From an uncultured Oleiphilaceae bacterium (GTDB lineage: Bacteria > Pseudomonadota > Gammaproteobacteria > Pseudomonadales > Oleiphilaceae), in assembly GCA_913060665.1 (NCBI GenBank), contig CAJXUY010000013.1, positions 1 to 64,000 on the forward strand: a DNA stretch of 64,000 bases, given 5' to 3'. Numbering within the stretch: the first letter of the stretch is position 1; each line of letters begins with the position of its first letter. The notes beneath the pieces are model-generated. The model made no database searches, was not told where the DNA came from, and worked only from the letters and a program-made list of their open reading frames with translations. Positions 9,173-18,494 of the stretch are shown piece by piece. A program made the translations under genes and the position numbers.

Positions 9173-9679
9173 ATGAAAATTAAGACTGTAAAGACTCTGG
9201 CATCCTCCACACTTATTGCTTTAGGCATTGGACTTACCGTTCAGGTTTATGCAGAAAACAGCCATTCTTCAACACCATCTGTACTTCAAAGCGCCACAAC
9301 AAGTGAGCTAACGGTTTATAAATCTGCCAGTTGTGGCTGCTGTGGCGACTGGGTTGAGCATATGGAAGAAAACGGCTTTACACTAAACGTTCATAACACC
9401 GATGACCTCAATAGCATTAAACACAAAGCCGGACTTTCGCCCAGGTTAGCCTCCTGCCACACAGCGTTTATTGATGGTTATGTCATAGAAGGGCATGTAC
9501 CTGCTAACGACGTAAAACGCCTGCTTGCTGAAAAGCCTGACATTAAAGGCCTTGCAGTTCCTGGTATGCCCGCAGGCGCAAATGTACCGGGCATGGAAGT
9601 CTCTACTGAAAATGCAACGTTCGATGTGCTAGGCTTTAAGGAAGACGGAACTGTGACGCGCTGGAGTCATTACCAATAA
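9173..9679 (+). CDS. DUF411 periplasmic metal-binding protein
   Basis: The protein (168 aa) has a signal peptide (hydrophobic to ~residue 25, cleavage after VYA) and a DUF411 domain. The hallmark is the cysteine cluster SCGCCGDWVEHMEENGF (~residues 53-69), then ASCHTA and GHVPA. DUF411 proteins are linked to copper or mercury handling and usually sit beside copA, as here. The exact role (periplasmic chaperone or sequestering protein) is not established. TAAGGTATCAATC precedes the ATG. It is probably cotranscribed with copA and the small peptide gene, with 45 bases between. Confidence 0.9.
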   Translation: MKIKTVKTLASSTLIALGIGLTVQVYAENSHSSTPSVLQSATTSELTVYKSASCGCCGDWVEHMEENGFTLNVHNTDDLNSIKHKAGLSPRLASCHTAFIDGYVIEGHVPANDVKRLLAEKPDIKGLAVPGMPAGANVPGMEVSTENATFDVLGFKEDGTVTRWSHYQ

Positions 9680-9745
9680 ACGATAAAATCCACGTAACCA
9701 TTACACCACCGCACAAACTTCCATGTCGAAGGGTTAAACAGAAAT

Positions 9746-12094
9746 ATGAAAATGAGTTTAACAATACGTATGGTGCTGTGGGTCACATTGAGTGTGATCG
9801 CTATTTTTTCAGCGATTAATATTTATGATTATTCGCTTACCCGAACCTTACTAGATCAACAATTACGCCAACGAACCGAGCTGGAAGTTAATGCCAGCGA
9901 AGCACAACTATCAGATATTCTTACTCGTCTTCAACATCAAGCAGATTTAACAGCTGCATTGATTAAGCAGGTATCCCACACTCAAGACAAACTAGAGGCA
10001 ATGATAAAGACCTCCATACAGCAAGATAAAGATGCCTATGGAATGGTCGTAATTGTTGAACCTACCCAGCCTTCTCAAGATGAGGCATTTGCCTCTTATT
10101 ATTATCGTTCAGACACAGGGCTTAGGTTTACAGATTTAGCAAACGATAGCTACGACTATCACAAACAAGACTGGTATCTTCAGGCATTACAATTAGACCG
10201 AGCCAGATGGACAGAGCCCTATTTTGACGCTGATGGAGGTGAAGTACTGATGACCACCTACCTTGTCCCCATTCAAAATGATAAAGGCCTGACATTGGTG
10301 ACAATGGATCTAGCCGTCGCAACCATTCAAAAAATACTAGCGGAGATTGAGGATAGCCAACAAGGCATGTCTATCTACGCTATCACACCTGACAGGCATA
10401 TCATCAGCGGGCATGATGAAGACCTCATGCTGCTTCAACTAAACGAGGTTAAACAAGGTACGAACAATGTTCCAGCCTGGTATCATCAGTTACTGAATGA
10501 GATAAAGCAACGTCAATCAGGTAGTTTTTCAGAATACTGCCCTCGAATAAAGCAGGATTGTTGGATTAGCTATACGCCACTCGGAAATACCGAATGGACT
10601 CTACTAGTCAGCTATTCTCAGGCCAGTTTAACCAACCAGCTTATTGCATACGGCCAAAACAAACTATTGCTGATATTGCTGGGTGCCGCACTTCTAGCCA
10701 TGGTGATCTCTGCCATTACTCGCCGCCAGATTATGCCACTGAGAGAGCTCGACAACGCGACTCAAGCGTTTTCACAAGGCAAGCTAGATTATAGACTTCC
10801 AACACCTCCCTACAAAGATGAAATAGGATCCCTTACTCAACGCTTCGGGCAGATGCAAGTTAACCTAAAAGAGCATATCGACCAATTAAAGCATGAGACC
10901 CAACAACGGGAACGACTCAACACCGAGTTAAAAACCGCACGCCAGATTCAGCAAAGCCTACTGCCTGTCGATAGTACAATCAGCAATAATGAAATTGGCT
11001 TTGAGTTATCCGCCTATCTAGAGCCAGCCAGAGCAGTAGGAGGCGACCTGTACTATTACACTATTCAAGGTAATCACCTATTGCGATTTGTGATAGGCGA
11101 TGTTTCAGATAAAGGTGTTGCCGCAGCTATATTTATGGCCAGGGTCGTAACCGCCATTAGAGCAATTGCAGAACAAACTATTGACCCTGCGCAAATTCTA
11201 TCTAATCTAAATCACCAGCTAGTCGAAGATAATGAAGCCTGTATGTTTGTCACACTGCTATCAGGCGCCCTCAATTTAAAAACGGGTCATTTACAACTGG
11301 CCAGTGCTGGCCATCCGATGCCATTACTCATTGACGCCTACCAAAATCTCAGTCAAATTGAGCAACTAAACGGACCAGCGATAGGTCTATACAAATACGA
11401 ATACGAGCTGGTAAACACCGACCTTGAACCCAGTACCTATTTATTCGCTTACACCGATGGCCTTGATGAAGCGGCAAATGGTGATACCGAACTTTATGGG
11501 GAGCTCAGGGTTACCCAAACGCTGTCAAACGCACCCCTCTCAAGTACAACTGAGTTAATCAACTATGTCGTTAACGATGTAAATCAGTTTGTAGGTGATG
11601 CTGAAGCCGCGGACGACTTAACTCTGTTGGCTGTTCACTGGTCAGGCAATCGAGTTTCGCAGGTGAACAATATGATCGATATAACCAGCTCGCCCGAAGA
11701 ACTCGAAAAAATTAACGCGCACCTCGGTAAGTACATTTCGCTCCATGATTTACCCGAGCATTTGCTGCTAACATCACAGTTAGTAGCAGAGGAGCTCATA
11801 GCGAATACAATCGATTATGGCTATGATGGTAAAACAGGCATGCCTATTACATTACATCTAAGTCATGACCTAACACAGATAACGTTATTATTTGTTGATC
11901 AAGCCAAGGCGTTCAACCCGCTTGATTTAGGCACCGCTCGACTAGGGTTGCCAAAAGAAGATGAACCCGTTGGAGGGCTTGGCGTACATCTGGTAAAAGA
12001 GATGTCCGATAATTGTAAATACGAATATATTTCAGGCGAAAACCATTTCAGCCTATCACTGCTTTTTGAGCCTAGTGAGCCCCATAATAAATAA
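9746..12094 (+). CDS. membrane sensor - SpoIIE (PP2C) phosphatase - RsbW-like ATPase
   Basis: The protein (782 aa) is a one-piece partner-switching regulator. A first helix (~residues 5-27) and a second (~302-325, LLLILLGAALLAMVISAI) bracket a periplasmic sensor of the dCACHE type. HAMP follows (~325-380), then a coiled linker and a SpoIIE/PP2C serine phosphatase (~415-615) with acidic metal ligands in AVGGDLY, IGDVSDKGVAAA and YTDGLDEA. The last ~140 residues form a HATPase domain of the RsbW kind (EELIANTIDYGYDGKTG; GGLGVHLVKEM). The phosphatase should dephosphorylate the STAS protein encoded next, and the ATPase should phosphorylate or bind it. The periplasmic ligand and the final target are unknown. 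Confidence 0.92.
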   Translation: MKMSLTIRMVLWVTLSVIAIFSAINIYDYSLTRTLLDQQLRQRTELEVNASEAQLSDILTRLQHQADLTAALIKQVSHTQDKLEAMIKTSIQQDKDAYGMVVIVEPTQPSQDEAFASYYYRSDTGLRFTDLANDSYDYHKQDWYLQALQLDRARWTEPYFDADGGEVLMTTYLVPIQNDKGLTLVTMDLAVATIQKILAEIEDSQQGMSIYAITPDRHIISGHDEDLMLLQLNEVKQGTNNVPAWYHQLLNEIKQRQSGSFSEYCPRIKQDCWISYTPLGNTEWTLLVSYSQASLTNQLIAYGQNKLLLILLGAALLAMVISAITRRQIMPLRELDNATQAFSQGKLDYRLPTPPYKDEIGSLTQRFGQMQVNLKEHIDQLKHETQQRERLNTELKTARQIQQSLLPVDSTISNNEIGFELSAYLEPARAVGGDLYYYTIQGNHLLRFVIGDVSDKGVAAAIFMARVVTAIRAIAEQTIDPAQILSNLNHQLVEDNEACMFVTLLSGALNLKTGHLQLASAGHPMPLLIDAYQNLSQIEQLNGPAIGLYKYEYELVNTDLEPSTYLFAYTDGLDEAANGDTELYGELRVTQTLSNAPLSSTTELINYVVNDVNQFVGDAEAADDLTLLAVHWSGNRVSQVNNMIDITSSPEELEKINAHLGKYISLHDLPEHLLLTSQLVAEELIANTIDYGYDGKTGMPITLHLSHDLTQITLLFVDQAKAFNPLDLGTARLGLPKEDEPVGGLGVHLVKEMSDNCKYEYISGENHFSLSLLFEPSEPHNK

Positions 12095-12105
12095 AGGGAA
12101 AAAAC

Positions 12106-12483
12106 ATGTCTTTAACTATAGAAGTCGTTAACCAAGCGAGTGACCGCATAAAAATGTACATAATTGGTCGCTTAGACACCAATACAGCTTCTCAGCTAGA
12201 AGCTACAATCGATGATGCGTTGACCGAACAAGTCACCATGCTGACACTTGATTTAGCACAACTTGAATACATCAGTAGTGCAGGCTTACGAGTGCTATTT
12301 AAAGCTGCCAAAAGCTTAAAGAAAAAGAACGGACATTTTGGACTTATGCACCTGCAACCACAGATTCAAAAAGTACTAGATATCGTCAAAGCTCTACCAG
12401 CAGTGCCAATCTTCAAAAATGAGCAAGAAATGGATGAGTATCTGGACGCCATGCAGCAGCAAGTCGTTGATGGCGAAGACTAA
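12106..12483 (+). CDS. STAS domain anti-sigma-factor antagonist
   Basis: The protein (125 aa) is a single STAS domain of the RsbV/SpoIIAA type. The segment LDLAQLEYISSAGLRVLFKAAK carries the phosphorylatable serine in the SSAG motif (~residue 60). It starts 11 bases after the phosphatase/ATPase gene with AAAGGGAAA as ribosome site, so the pair is an operon. The neighbour's RsbW-like domain is its likely kinase and the SpoIIE domain its phosphatase. Its downstream partner (a sigma factor, a diguanylate cyclase or another enzyme, as in the Pseudomonas Hsb system) is not encoded nearby. Confidence 0.93.
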   Translation: MSLTIEVVNQASDRIKMYIIGRLDTNTASQLEATIDDALTEQVTMLTLDLAQLEYISSAGLRVLFKAAKSLKKKNGHFGLMHLQPQIQKVLDIVKALPAVPIFKNEQEMDEYLDAMQQQVVDGED

Positions 12484-12573
12484 GACTTTAGACTAATTGC
12501 GTGTCGATAGTCGGTAGTGAAATACTAACGCGGTTGATAATGTAAAAAAGAATAAAAAATAAGAGAATCAATC

Positions 12574-13182
12574 GTGGCCAACAATCAAACTCGCTCTAAA
12601 AAAACGCAGTTAATCAGAACACTATTAGTGTTCTTTTTTATATATGGTGGCGTAAGCTACAGCCTATCTCTATTTGAATACACCTATTTCAACCTAACGG
12701 GGCAAGCCTTATTTGGGGTCAGCAAAACAATAGACCCTATCACCAAAGACGAACTCGTCAATGAGTTTCACCGTTGTGGGGGGCCACTGTTCGGCGCCAA
12801 TAGCGTTGAAACTGAAAACATCAATGACCCTATCGTGGTTCGTTGCGGGCGATTCTGGCCTTTTTATCGCTATTCAATGATTGTGCCTGCTAATGGCTAT
12901 ATACCTGGCGCACTCATTAAATACCAAGACCAACCACCTGAGGTCGCCGAAGCAAAAGCTGACTTTATACAGAACACGACGGTTATCAATGGCGGCTACA
13001 TGCTCTTAAGTCTTATTGTGTTCACCCTCACACTACTGGCACTATTTCACTTCTTTGTTAAGAAAAATGAAGAAAGAGGCTATAAGTGGGCCTTTCAAGC
13101 ATTCGCCAGTAGCCTATTAATGGCAATAACCTACGTCGGCGTTATGTTTTTTGTCGACCCTGTATTTTCGTTAGGCTGGTAG
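12574..13182 (+). CDS. uncharacterised three-helix membrane protein
   Basis: I do not recognise this 202-residue protein. It has an N-terminal helix (LLVFFFIYGGVSYSLSLF), a soluble stretch of ~100 residues with two cysteines (FHRCGGPLFGAN and VVRCGRFWPFYRY) that could form a disulfide in the periplasm, and two C-terminal helices. A charged, Asn-rich start precedes the first helix. Translation begins at GTG, with AAGAGA eight bases upstream. It lies between the partner-switching pair and the RNase II gene, 90 and 101 bases away, and is probably transcribed on its own. No function is proposed. Confidence 0.75.
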   Translation: MANNQTRSKKTQLIRTLLVFFFIYGGVSYSLSLFEYTYFNLTGQALFGVSKTIDPITKDELVNEFHRCGGPLFGANSVETENINDPIVVRCGRFWPFYRYSMIVPANGYIPGALIKYQDQPPEVAEAKADFIQNTTVINGGYMLLSLIVFTLTLLALFHFFVKKNEERGYKWAFQAFASSLLMAITYVGVMFFVDPVFSLGW

Positions 13183-13283
13183 AGATTTTTTCGAATCAAC
13201 GAGTTTAGCGACTACACAGCGAGACCTAATTTCCGTATCATTAACCCCTCATTCAATTCGCGAAAAGACTACAACTACAGCCC

Positions 13284-15284
13284 ATGCTAAACATCGATGC
13301 ATTACAGCAGCTAAAATCGCTCAAAAAAGACATTAAAGACAGCAAAGAAATCGTCCAGGGTATCGTTAAAGGAAGCAACAACCGTTTTGGTTTTGTCGCC
13401 TTGAGTGAGGGTAAAGACATTTACCTTTCGCCTGATGAAATGTTAAAGGTGTTTCCTGGGGATGAAGTACAGGTCGACGTTCAAAAAGACAATAAAGGTA
13501 AAGAGTTTGGACTGATAGAAAAATTAATCAAAACAAACTTAACAAAATTTGTCGGCAAGTACGTGATTAAAGGTAAGGCACACTTTGTAGATGTCGATGT
13601 GGCCGGCATGTCTCGCTGGATATTCATCCCACCCAACAAACGCAAGAGCGCACAAGAGAACGACCTACTATATTGCCAAGTCATGCAGCACCCTATTAGA
13701 AACGGCAAACCTCAAGCAGAAATATTAAACATCATTGGTAGTCATGATAAGCCGGGGGTAGAGCGCGACTACGTTATTTGTAAACACCAGATTGAAGGCG
13801 ACTGGAACAACGAAACACTGGCACAAACTAACAGCCTCACCGAACAAACGATTATTGACCAGCAACAAGGCCGTCAAGATCTGAGAAGTCTACCATTCGT
13901 GACCATTGATGCAGCGTCAACCACTGATATGGATGACGCCTTGTTTGTAGAAGACACAGGCAGCGGCTGGAACCTTAAAGTGGCTATCGCCGACCCAACC
14001 TCTATTATCGCCTCAGGGTCAGCACTGGAAAAAACAGCATTCACGAGAATGACCTCGATCTACTTCCCAGATGAACCGCTGGCAATGCTACCTGAGAGCA
14101 TCTCTACTCAACTGTGCTCACTACTACCGAAAGTAGACCGACTCGCATTGATTTGCGAGATAGAGGTAGATAAAACCGGATCACTTGGCGCTTACAAAAT
14201 ATACGAAGCCACCATCCACTCTCGGGCAAAGCTCAGCTACGAAGAAGTAGCTGCGTTCATCAATGCGCCCGCCGATACTCACCCACTGAAAGTCGATGAA
14301 GACGTCGCGTCGATTTTAGAAAAATTATCGACGCTAGCCCCCACGCTCAAACAATGGCGTGCGGATAATGCACTATTGAGTGAAGAGCGCCCTGATTATC
14401 GCCTTCGCCTTAACGAACAGAAAAAAATTGCCAAGATCGAAGTTCTAGAGCAAAATTCAGCACACACGATTGTCGGGGAGTGCATGATTGCCGCAAACCG
14501 CTGTGCGGCTGAATTTATAAGCCAGTCACCTACAGCGGGCTTATTCATCACTCATGCAGGAATCAGAAGCGAACGTCAAAGCAACGTACTCGACGTTGCC
14601 CGAAGCCGCTGGAATGACAACACACCGGAAAATCTGACCGAAAAAGACAACTACATGAAGTTGGTTCGACTGGCACAACAAGATACAGAGCTACCGCCCA
14701 TTAAATCTATTATAGCCAGACAACATGAGCGAAGCTTGTTTAGCACGACCGCCAAACCTCATTTCGGGATGGGGCTTAATGCCTACACCACATTTACCTC
14801 ACCTCTAAGAAAAGGCAATGATTTTTACATACACAGGCTAATTAAAAAGATCATTAATGCGGAACCCGCCAACCTGTTCAGCGACAGCGACCTTGAACAA
14901 CTACAGGAGAAAACGTTTGCTGCTCGTCGTGCCGTAAACGAACTGGAGCAATGGTTAAAATGCCAATATATGGAGCCACTAAAAGGCCAGGCCTTTGAAG
15001 CCACCGTCGTTCGAATGACGTCTGCAGGCTGTCAGGTGAAAATCAATGAAAACGGCATTGAAGGGTTTGTTTCTACAAAAGCGATGCCCGTTAAATATAG
15101 CTTTGATCCTAACCTGATGACACTCACCAGCAAGTCTAAAGATCAATTCATACTGGACCAGATCATCAATGTGTCACTAGACAGCATTGACTGGAAGCGA
15201 AAGCAGATTCAATTTAAGGTAGCACCAAAGCCTTCAACAGAAGAGGCGACTCAATCAGAGACAACTAACTCTTCAGCCGATTAA
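13284..15284 (+). CDS. rnb: exoribonuclease II (RNB family)
   Basis: The protein (666 aa) degrades RNA from the 3' end, processively and hydrolytically, in the cytoplasm. N-terminal cold-shock (OB) domains (KGSNNRFGFVALSEGKDIYL; GDEVQVDV) are followed by the RNB catalytic domain, whose Mg-binding acidic cluster is in TIDAASTTDMDDALF (~residues 208-222). A C-terminal S1 domain lies at ~560-645. The length is near the ~640 aa of RNase II, shorter than RNase R (~800 aa), and a long basic tail is absent, so RNase II is preferred. The gene stands alone between an unknown membrane protein and a DUF2505 gene. Confidence 0.88.
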   Translation: MLNIDALQQLKSLKKDIKDSKEIVQGIVKGSNNRFGFVALSEGKDIYLSPDEMLKVFPGDEVQVDVQKDNKGKEFGLIEKLIKTNLTKFVGKYVIKGKAHFVDVDVAGMSRWIFIPPNKRKSAQENDLLYCQVMQHPIRNGKPQAEILNIIGSHDKPGVERDYVICKHQIEGDWNNETLAQTNSLTEQTIIDQQQGRQDLRSLPFVTIDAASTTDMDDALFVEDTGSGWNLKVAIADPTSIIASGSALEKTAFTRMTSIYFPDEPLAMLPESISTQLCSLLPKVDRLALICEIEVDKTGSLGAYKIYEATIHSRAKLSYEEVAAFINAPADTHPLKVDEDVASILEKLSTLAPTLKQWRADNALLSEERPDYRLRLNEQKKIAKIEVLEQNSAHTIVGECMIAANRCAAEFISQSPTAGLFITHAGIRSERQSNVLDVARSRWNDNTPENLTEKDNYMKLVRLAQQDTELPPIKSIIARQHERSLFSTTAKPHFGMGLNAYTTFTSPLRKGNDFYIHRLIKKIINAEPANLFSDSDLEQLQEKTFAARRAVNELEQWLKCQYMEPLKGQAFEATVVRMTSAGCQVKINENGIEGFVSTKAMPVKYSFDPNLMTLTSKSKDQFILDQIINVSLDSIDWKRKQIQFKVAPKPSTEEATQSETTNSSAD

Positions 15285-15369
15285 TAGTTTTGTACAGTAG
15301 CGCACTGTGTCGAATAGTGTGTTCACTGATTAAAGACAGAACAATAATAACTTACACTAGGACATTTTT

Positions 15370-15858
15370 ATGGAAGTACGTGACACTCATAGCTACACCC
15401 AAGATATAGACACACTATTCAAACATTTCTGTGATGCTGAGCAGGTTCAAGCAAAGCATAACGCAATGGAGGCTAGGAATATAAATCTGGTTAAATTCGA
15501 GTCTACTGACTCAACTCTCAACGTAATAATTGAACGCGAAGTACCGGCCGATGTGCCCCGTGCTATGAGAAAGTTTCTTGGCGAGTGGAACAATATCAAG
15601 CAAGTTGAAAATTGGAGTGGAACGCCTGGTAAAGGCTACCAGTGTGATATTTCAATTGAGATAAACGGTGTACCTGTAACGATTGCCGGTAAGATGGAGT
15701 TGACTCCAGAAGGCTCCGGATGCTCAAACAACATTAGCTTAGACATTAGTTGTGGCATACCTCTGGTAGGTAAAAAGCTGGCTGAACTGGTAGCCAGCCA
15801 ATCTAAAGCATCAATACGTGCAGAGTATGGGATTATAAAATCCGCACTGGATCAGTAA
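15370..15858 (+). CDS. DUF2505 (START-like) protein
   Basis: The protein (162 aa) matches DUF2505, a polyketide-cyclase/START-like fold of unknown function: an N-terminal HSYTQDIDTLFKHFCDAE, a middle EREVPADVPRAMRKFLGEW and a C-terminal helix. No signal peptide or membrane segment is seen, so it is cytoplasmic. The fold suggests binding of a hydrophobic ligand, but no ligand is known for the family. The start is the ATG after AGGACATTTTT. It is the last ordinary gene before the Wadjet-type operon and ends at a hairpin. Confidence 0.85.
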   Translation: MEVRDTHSYTQDIDTLFKHFCDAEQVQAKHNAMEARNINLVKFESTDSTLNVIIEREVPADVPRAMRKFLGEWNNIKQVENWSGTPGKGYQCDISIEINGVPVTIAGKMELTPEGSGCSNNISLDISCGIPLVGKKLAELVASQSKASIRAEYGIIKSALDQ

Positions 15859-15863
15859 ACGGC

Positions 15864-15906
15864 AGGTCGGGTGCTATCTTCCTAATCCGTTGATAGCACC
15901 TAACCT
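15864..15906 (+). terminator. hairpin after the DUF2505 gene
   Basis: A 9-bp perfect stem GGTGCTATC/GATAGCACC (15870-15878 with 15892-15900), extended by AGGT/ACCT, closes a 13-base loop. The T-run of a classical terminator is missing, so termination is likely but not certain. Confidence 0.45.
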
Positions 15907-15919
15907 AACGATTGACAAA

Positions 15920-16060
15920 CTAACGATACCTGTTCTGCACCTTCTCAACCGGCGCAATCACCAGCTGATCATCTAAGTTTAACTTCTTTATTTCGTACTC
16001 AATAATTACTATATTCCAGATCGTTGTCATGCAAAGAATAATAGAGCACGATAAAGCCAT
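15920..16060 (-). CDS. possible 46-residue ORF in the gap before jetA
   Basis: An ATG-started frame of 46 codons runs on the minus strand in the 345-base gap between the DUF2505 gene and jetA. After a hydrophobic start it becomes charged (EYEIKKLNLDDQLVIAPVEKVQ). There is no clear ribosome site and I recognise no family. It may be the tail of a decayed gene or chance. Apart from this frame and the hairpin at 15864-15906 I see nothing in the gap. Confidence 0.2.
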   Translation of the reverse strand: MALSCSIILCMTTIWNIVIIEYEIKKLNLDDQLVIAPVEKVQNRYR

Positions 16061-16203
16061 CGACTCAGGTTAATTAGCCCTTTTATCCCTTGTCAATCAG
16101 GGCGATAATAGTCCGTTTCCCCATAGTTAAAGGGGGTCGCATGTCGAACTGATGCATGTTAGTTTTATCAACCATAACTTTACCACGATGCTTGTTGCTA
16201 CTT

Positions 16204-17667
16204 ATGTTTTTTACCGATAACCGCGAACAGTTTTTCCGTCCTCTCACCAGCAAGTACAGGGAAGTAGTCGTTGAGTGTGTCAGGCTTCTTTACCTCCGAC
16301 TTTACAGCTCTATGGCTGACTACGGGCACTCATTAAAACGAGAGCAGCTAATCGAGATTTTTCAGGAAGCCATCACACGAGCCCCCGAACTGGAGCATGG
16401 CGAAGACGACGATGCCATCGCAACCCGAACCGACAGAGAAAAAGCAAACTGGATACTCAATATACTGCTAGACAACGAGTGGCTAGAAATCCAGCTAGAC
16501 GAAGTGACGCTGCAAAGTACCTACCGGTTTAGCCGCATTGGCCGACTCTTTTCACAGCCGTTTGTTGAGCTTAAGGGTGCACAGGTCCGTACTCGACACC
16601 GAAATACCCGTAATACCCGTAATGCACTCAGCGCATTTTTAGAACAAGGCGAAATCCACGACTTGCTCGATGCATTTGAATATTCAGAGCGCATTATTAG
16701 TGATTTCACTGATGTCATCGCAGAATTAGAAGACCGTAAACGGGAGCTGGTAAAAGAGATCGATATGCGGGAACTGGTGCAAAAAGCCAGTGACGAGTTT
16801 TTCGATTTTATGGAAAAGCGTTTTCAGCCAGACCTATCTGTCCGACTTTCGGCTGATAGCGTCGAAAAACATCGTGACGATATGATCAACCTCATTAGTA
16901 AGATTCGATGCCAATCAAAAGGCTTTAAGGCCGAAGCAGAACAGAAACTACGTGAATTTTTGCCTGATATGGTAATCGAAGGTCAGTCACTACTCTGGAC
17001 TATTCTCGACACAATAGAAACACGCCTTTCAAATGCTTGCGAAATCATGCTTCCAGCCCTGCGGACTGCGCTTAAAAACTTCACCAAACGGGCCGACATC
17101 ATTATTCGACAACTCAATTATCTTGCGAGTCAACAACACAATGACGTGGTGGATATCTGTCAGTCATTAAAAGACCTAGACCCGCATGCGGCCAATAAAC
17201 GACTGGAAAAAGCGGGCGAATTAATGTCTGGAGTAAAGCTTGAACTGGTCGATCCCGCACAGAATACATTACGAGATAGCAGAGTCCAACGTATCGTCGA
17301 CTCATTGGTGGCAGAAGATCATGCGGTTGACGAGTCGGCACGCAAAGAGCTGTTTATTCAGCACGCACTAGATCAAGCCTTTAATATAAACCAGCAAGAC
17401 CTACGCAACTTTCTTGTACGCTCCCTAAAGGGAGGTGAAAAAATCAACACCAAGAATTTGCAGATATTACAGGCAAGTGACCTTCTGGCAGCGACCCATG
17501 CCATCGAAATAGCCGCAGCCAATAACCTCTCGAGCGAATACCGTTTTAATGTTGTGCCTACCGGCGATATCACCAGTAACGACTATTTACTGGCCGCCGA
17601 TGATTTCACCATCGAAATCGAAGACCTGATTAAGCAAACAGAAGTTGAAGCACAAAAAAACACCTAG
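16204..17667 (+). CDS. jetA: Wadjet JetA / MksF-like kleisin subunit
   Basis: The protein (487 aa from this start) is the kleisin-type subunit of a Wadjet (JetABCD) or MksBEF SMC complex. The N-terminus MFFTDNREQFFRPLTSKYRE is the usual beginning of JetA of the DUF5716 type, a winged-helix region; long helices follow (~residues 160-330, ending in a C-terminal domain). An ATG 16 codons upstream (16156) is in frame, but its extra residues are a hydrophobic run not typical of JetA, so I choose ATG 16204; neither has a clear ribosome site. Genes for JetB and JetC follow in the same direction. Known Wadjet systems recognise and cleave circular plasmids; MksBEF alone condenses DNA. Confidence 0.85.
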   Translation: MFFTDNREQFFRPLTSKYREVVVECVRLLYLRLYSSMADYGHSLKREQLIEIFQEAITRAPELEHGEDDDAIATRTDREKANWILNILLDNEWLEIQLDEVTLQSTYRFSRIGRLFSQPFVELKGAQVRTRHRNTRNTRNALSAFLEQGEIHDLLDAFEYSERIISDFTDVIAELEDRKRELVKEIDMRELVQKASDEFFDFMEKRFQPDLSVRLSADSVEKHRDDMINLISKIRCQSKGFKAEAEQKLREFLPDMVIEGQSLLWTILDTIETRLSNACEIMLPALRTALKNFTKRADIIIRQLNYLASQQHNDVVDICQSLKDLDPHAANKRLEKAGELMSGVKLELVDPAQNTLRDSRVQRIVDSLVAEDHAVDESARKELFIQHALDQAFNINQQDLRNFLVRSLKGGEKINTKNLQILQASDLLAATHAIEIAAANNLSSEYRFNVVPTGDITSNDYLLAADDFTIEIEDLIKQTEVEAQKNT

Positions 17668-17721
17668 GCGATTGGTCAGACCAATGACCAAACATTAACC
17701 AGCTGATAAGTTACTGATACC

Positions 17722-18378
17722 ATGATCATTACGCAATCTCTTGAAAAATCACTCAGCCAAGAAGGCATTACCCTCACAGAATTTAGCGAGCTTGTTCTAC
17801 GCCTACTCGACTATAGCGTTATCTGCCGGGAAGAAAGCCAAATAGAACAAAATCTCTATGACCGTTTTTTAAGGGTTGAAACACTCGTGCAAGACTATTT
17901 ATCGGTGCTACACATACGCTTGCTGCACGAAAACCAGTTTCAATATATTAGAACCTACCCACCCGGCGCAGAAGTGCCTGGCATGCACGACGAACAGTAC
18001 CAGCCCTTTAATAGCGGTTTGCGGCAGCGTCTCGGACAACAGGAAATCGCCGTTATACTAGTGCTTCGATCTCAATATGATAAATCTCTCAGAGAGGGCG
18101 CAGTGGATGATAATGGTCAAGTATTAATCTCACTAGAAGCCCTCAGTATCGCGATGCATAACCTGCTGGGTCGAGCATTGCCCGAACATATTCTCGACCG
18201 TAAAAAACTGTTTAGCCGATTAAAGCAGCTTCGTTTAATCCAATATGGTGTGGAAGATGAAGTCGCTAACGGCGATACCTGGATTAGGATCCGCCCCATG
18301 ATCGTGAGTTTCGTTAGTGACGAGGCCTTGTCGGTGCTTAAAGAAGAAAGCCAGCAACGCATCACAGATAATGCATAG
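17722..18378 (+). CDS. jetB: Wadjet JetB / MksE-like subunit (DUF4194)
   Basis: The protein (218 aa) matches DUF4194, the KITE/winged-helix subunit that binds the kleisin in Wadjet and MksBEF complexes. Recognisable parts are [32 protein letters not shown], the [21 protein letters not shown] helix and a final ATPase-contact region [11 protein letters not shown]. It lies 54 bases after jetA. Its stop codon TAG forms the first three bases of an inverted REP element that separates it from jetC. An alternative frame or a longer C-terminus is not seen. Confidence 0.87.
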   Translation: MIITQSLEKSLSQEGITLTEFSELVLRLLDYSVICREESQIEQNLYDRFLRVETLVQDYLSVLHIRLLHENQFQYIRTYPPGAEVPGMHDEQYQPFNSGLRQRLGQQEIAVILVLRSQYDKSLREGAVDDNGQVLISLEALSIAMHNLLGRALPEHILDRKKLFSRLKQLRLIQYGVEDEVANGDTWIRIRPMIVSFVSDEALSVLKEESQQRITDNA

Positions 18379-18464
18379 GGTGCGCTCGCGCACCGCTCTA
18401 ATATTAATTCCATGCCCAACGCTCATATGTTATTAAGCACGGACCGGTGCGCAAGCGCACCCTA
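18376..18464. repeat. REPIN-like inverted pair of REP palindromes between jetB and jetC
   Basis: Two 20-base arms, TAGGGTGCGCTCGCGCACCG (18376-18395) and CGGTGCGCAAGCGCACCCTA (18445-18464), are reverse complements at 19 of 20 positions. Each arm is itself palindromic (GGTGCGC-nn-GCGCACC). The ~49-base centre is AT-rich. This is the form of a REP doublet or short MITE mobilised by REP-associated tyrosine transposases. Its GC-rich arms differ sharply from the surrounding DNA, and the left arm supplies the jetB stop codon. No transposase gene is present here. Confidence 0.8.
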
Positions 18465-18494
18465 TAATTTACATTCTACTGCGTTAAGAATCTT

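Noticed and set aside
18379-18494. Terminator between jetB and jetC
   Set aside because: The strong palindromes lack T-runs and match each other as an inverted pair, which fits a REP doublet better than a terminator.
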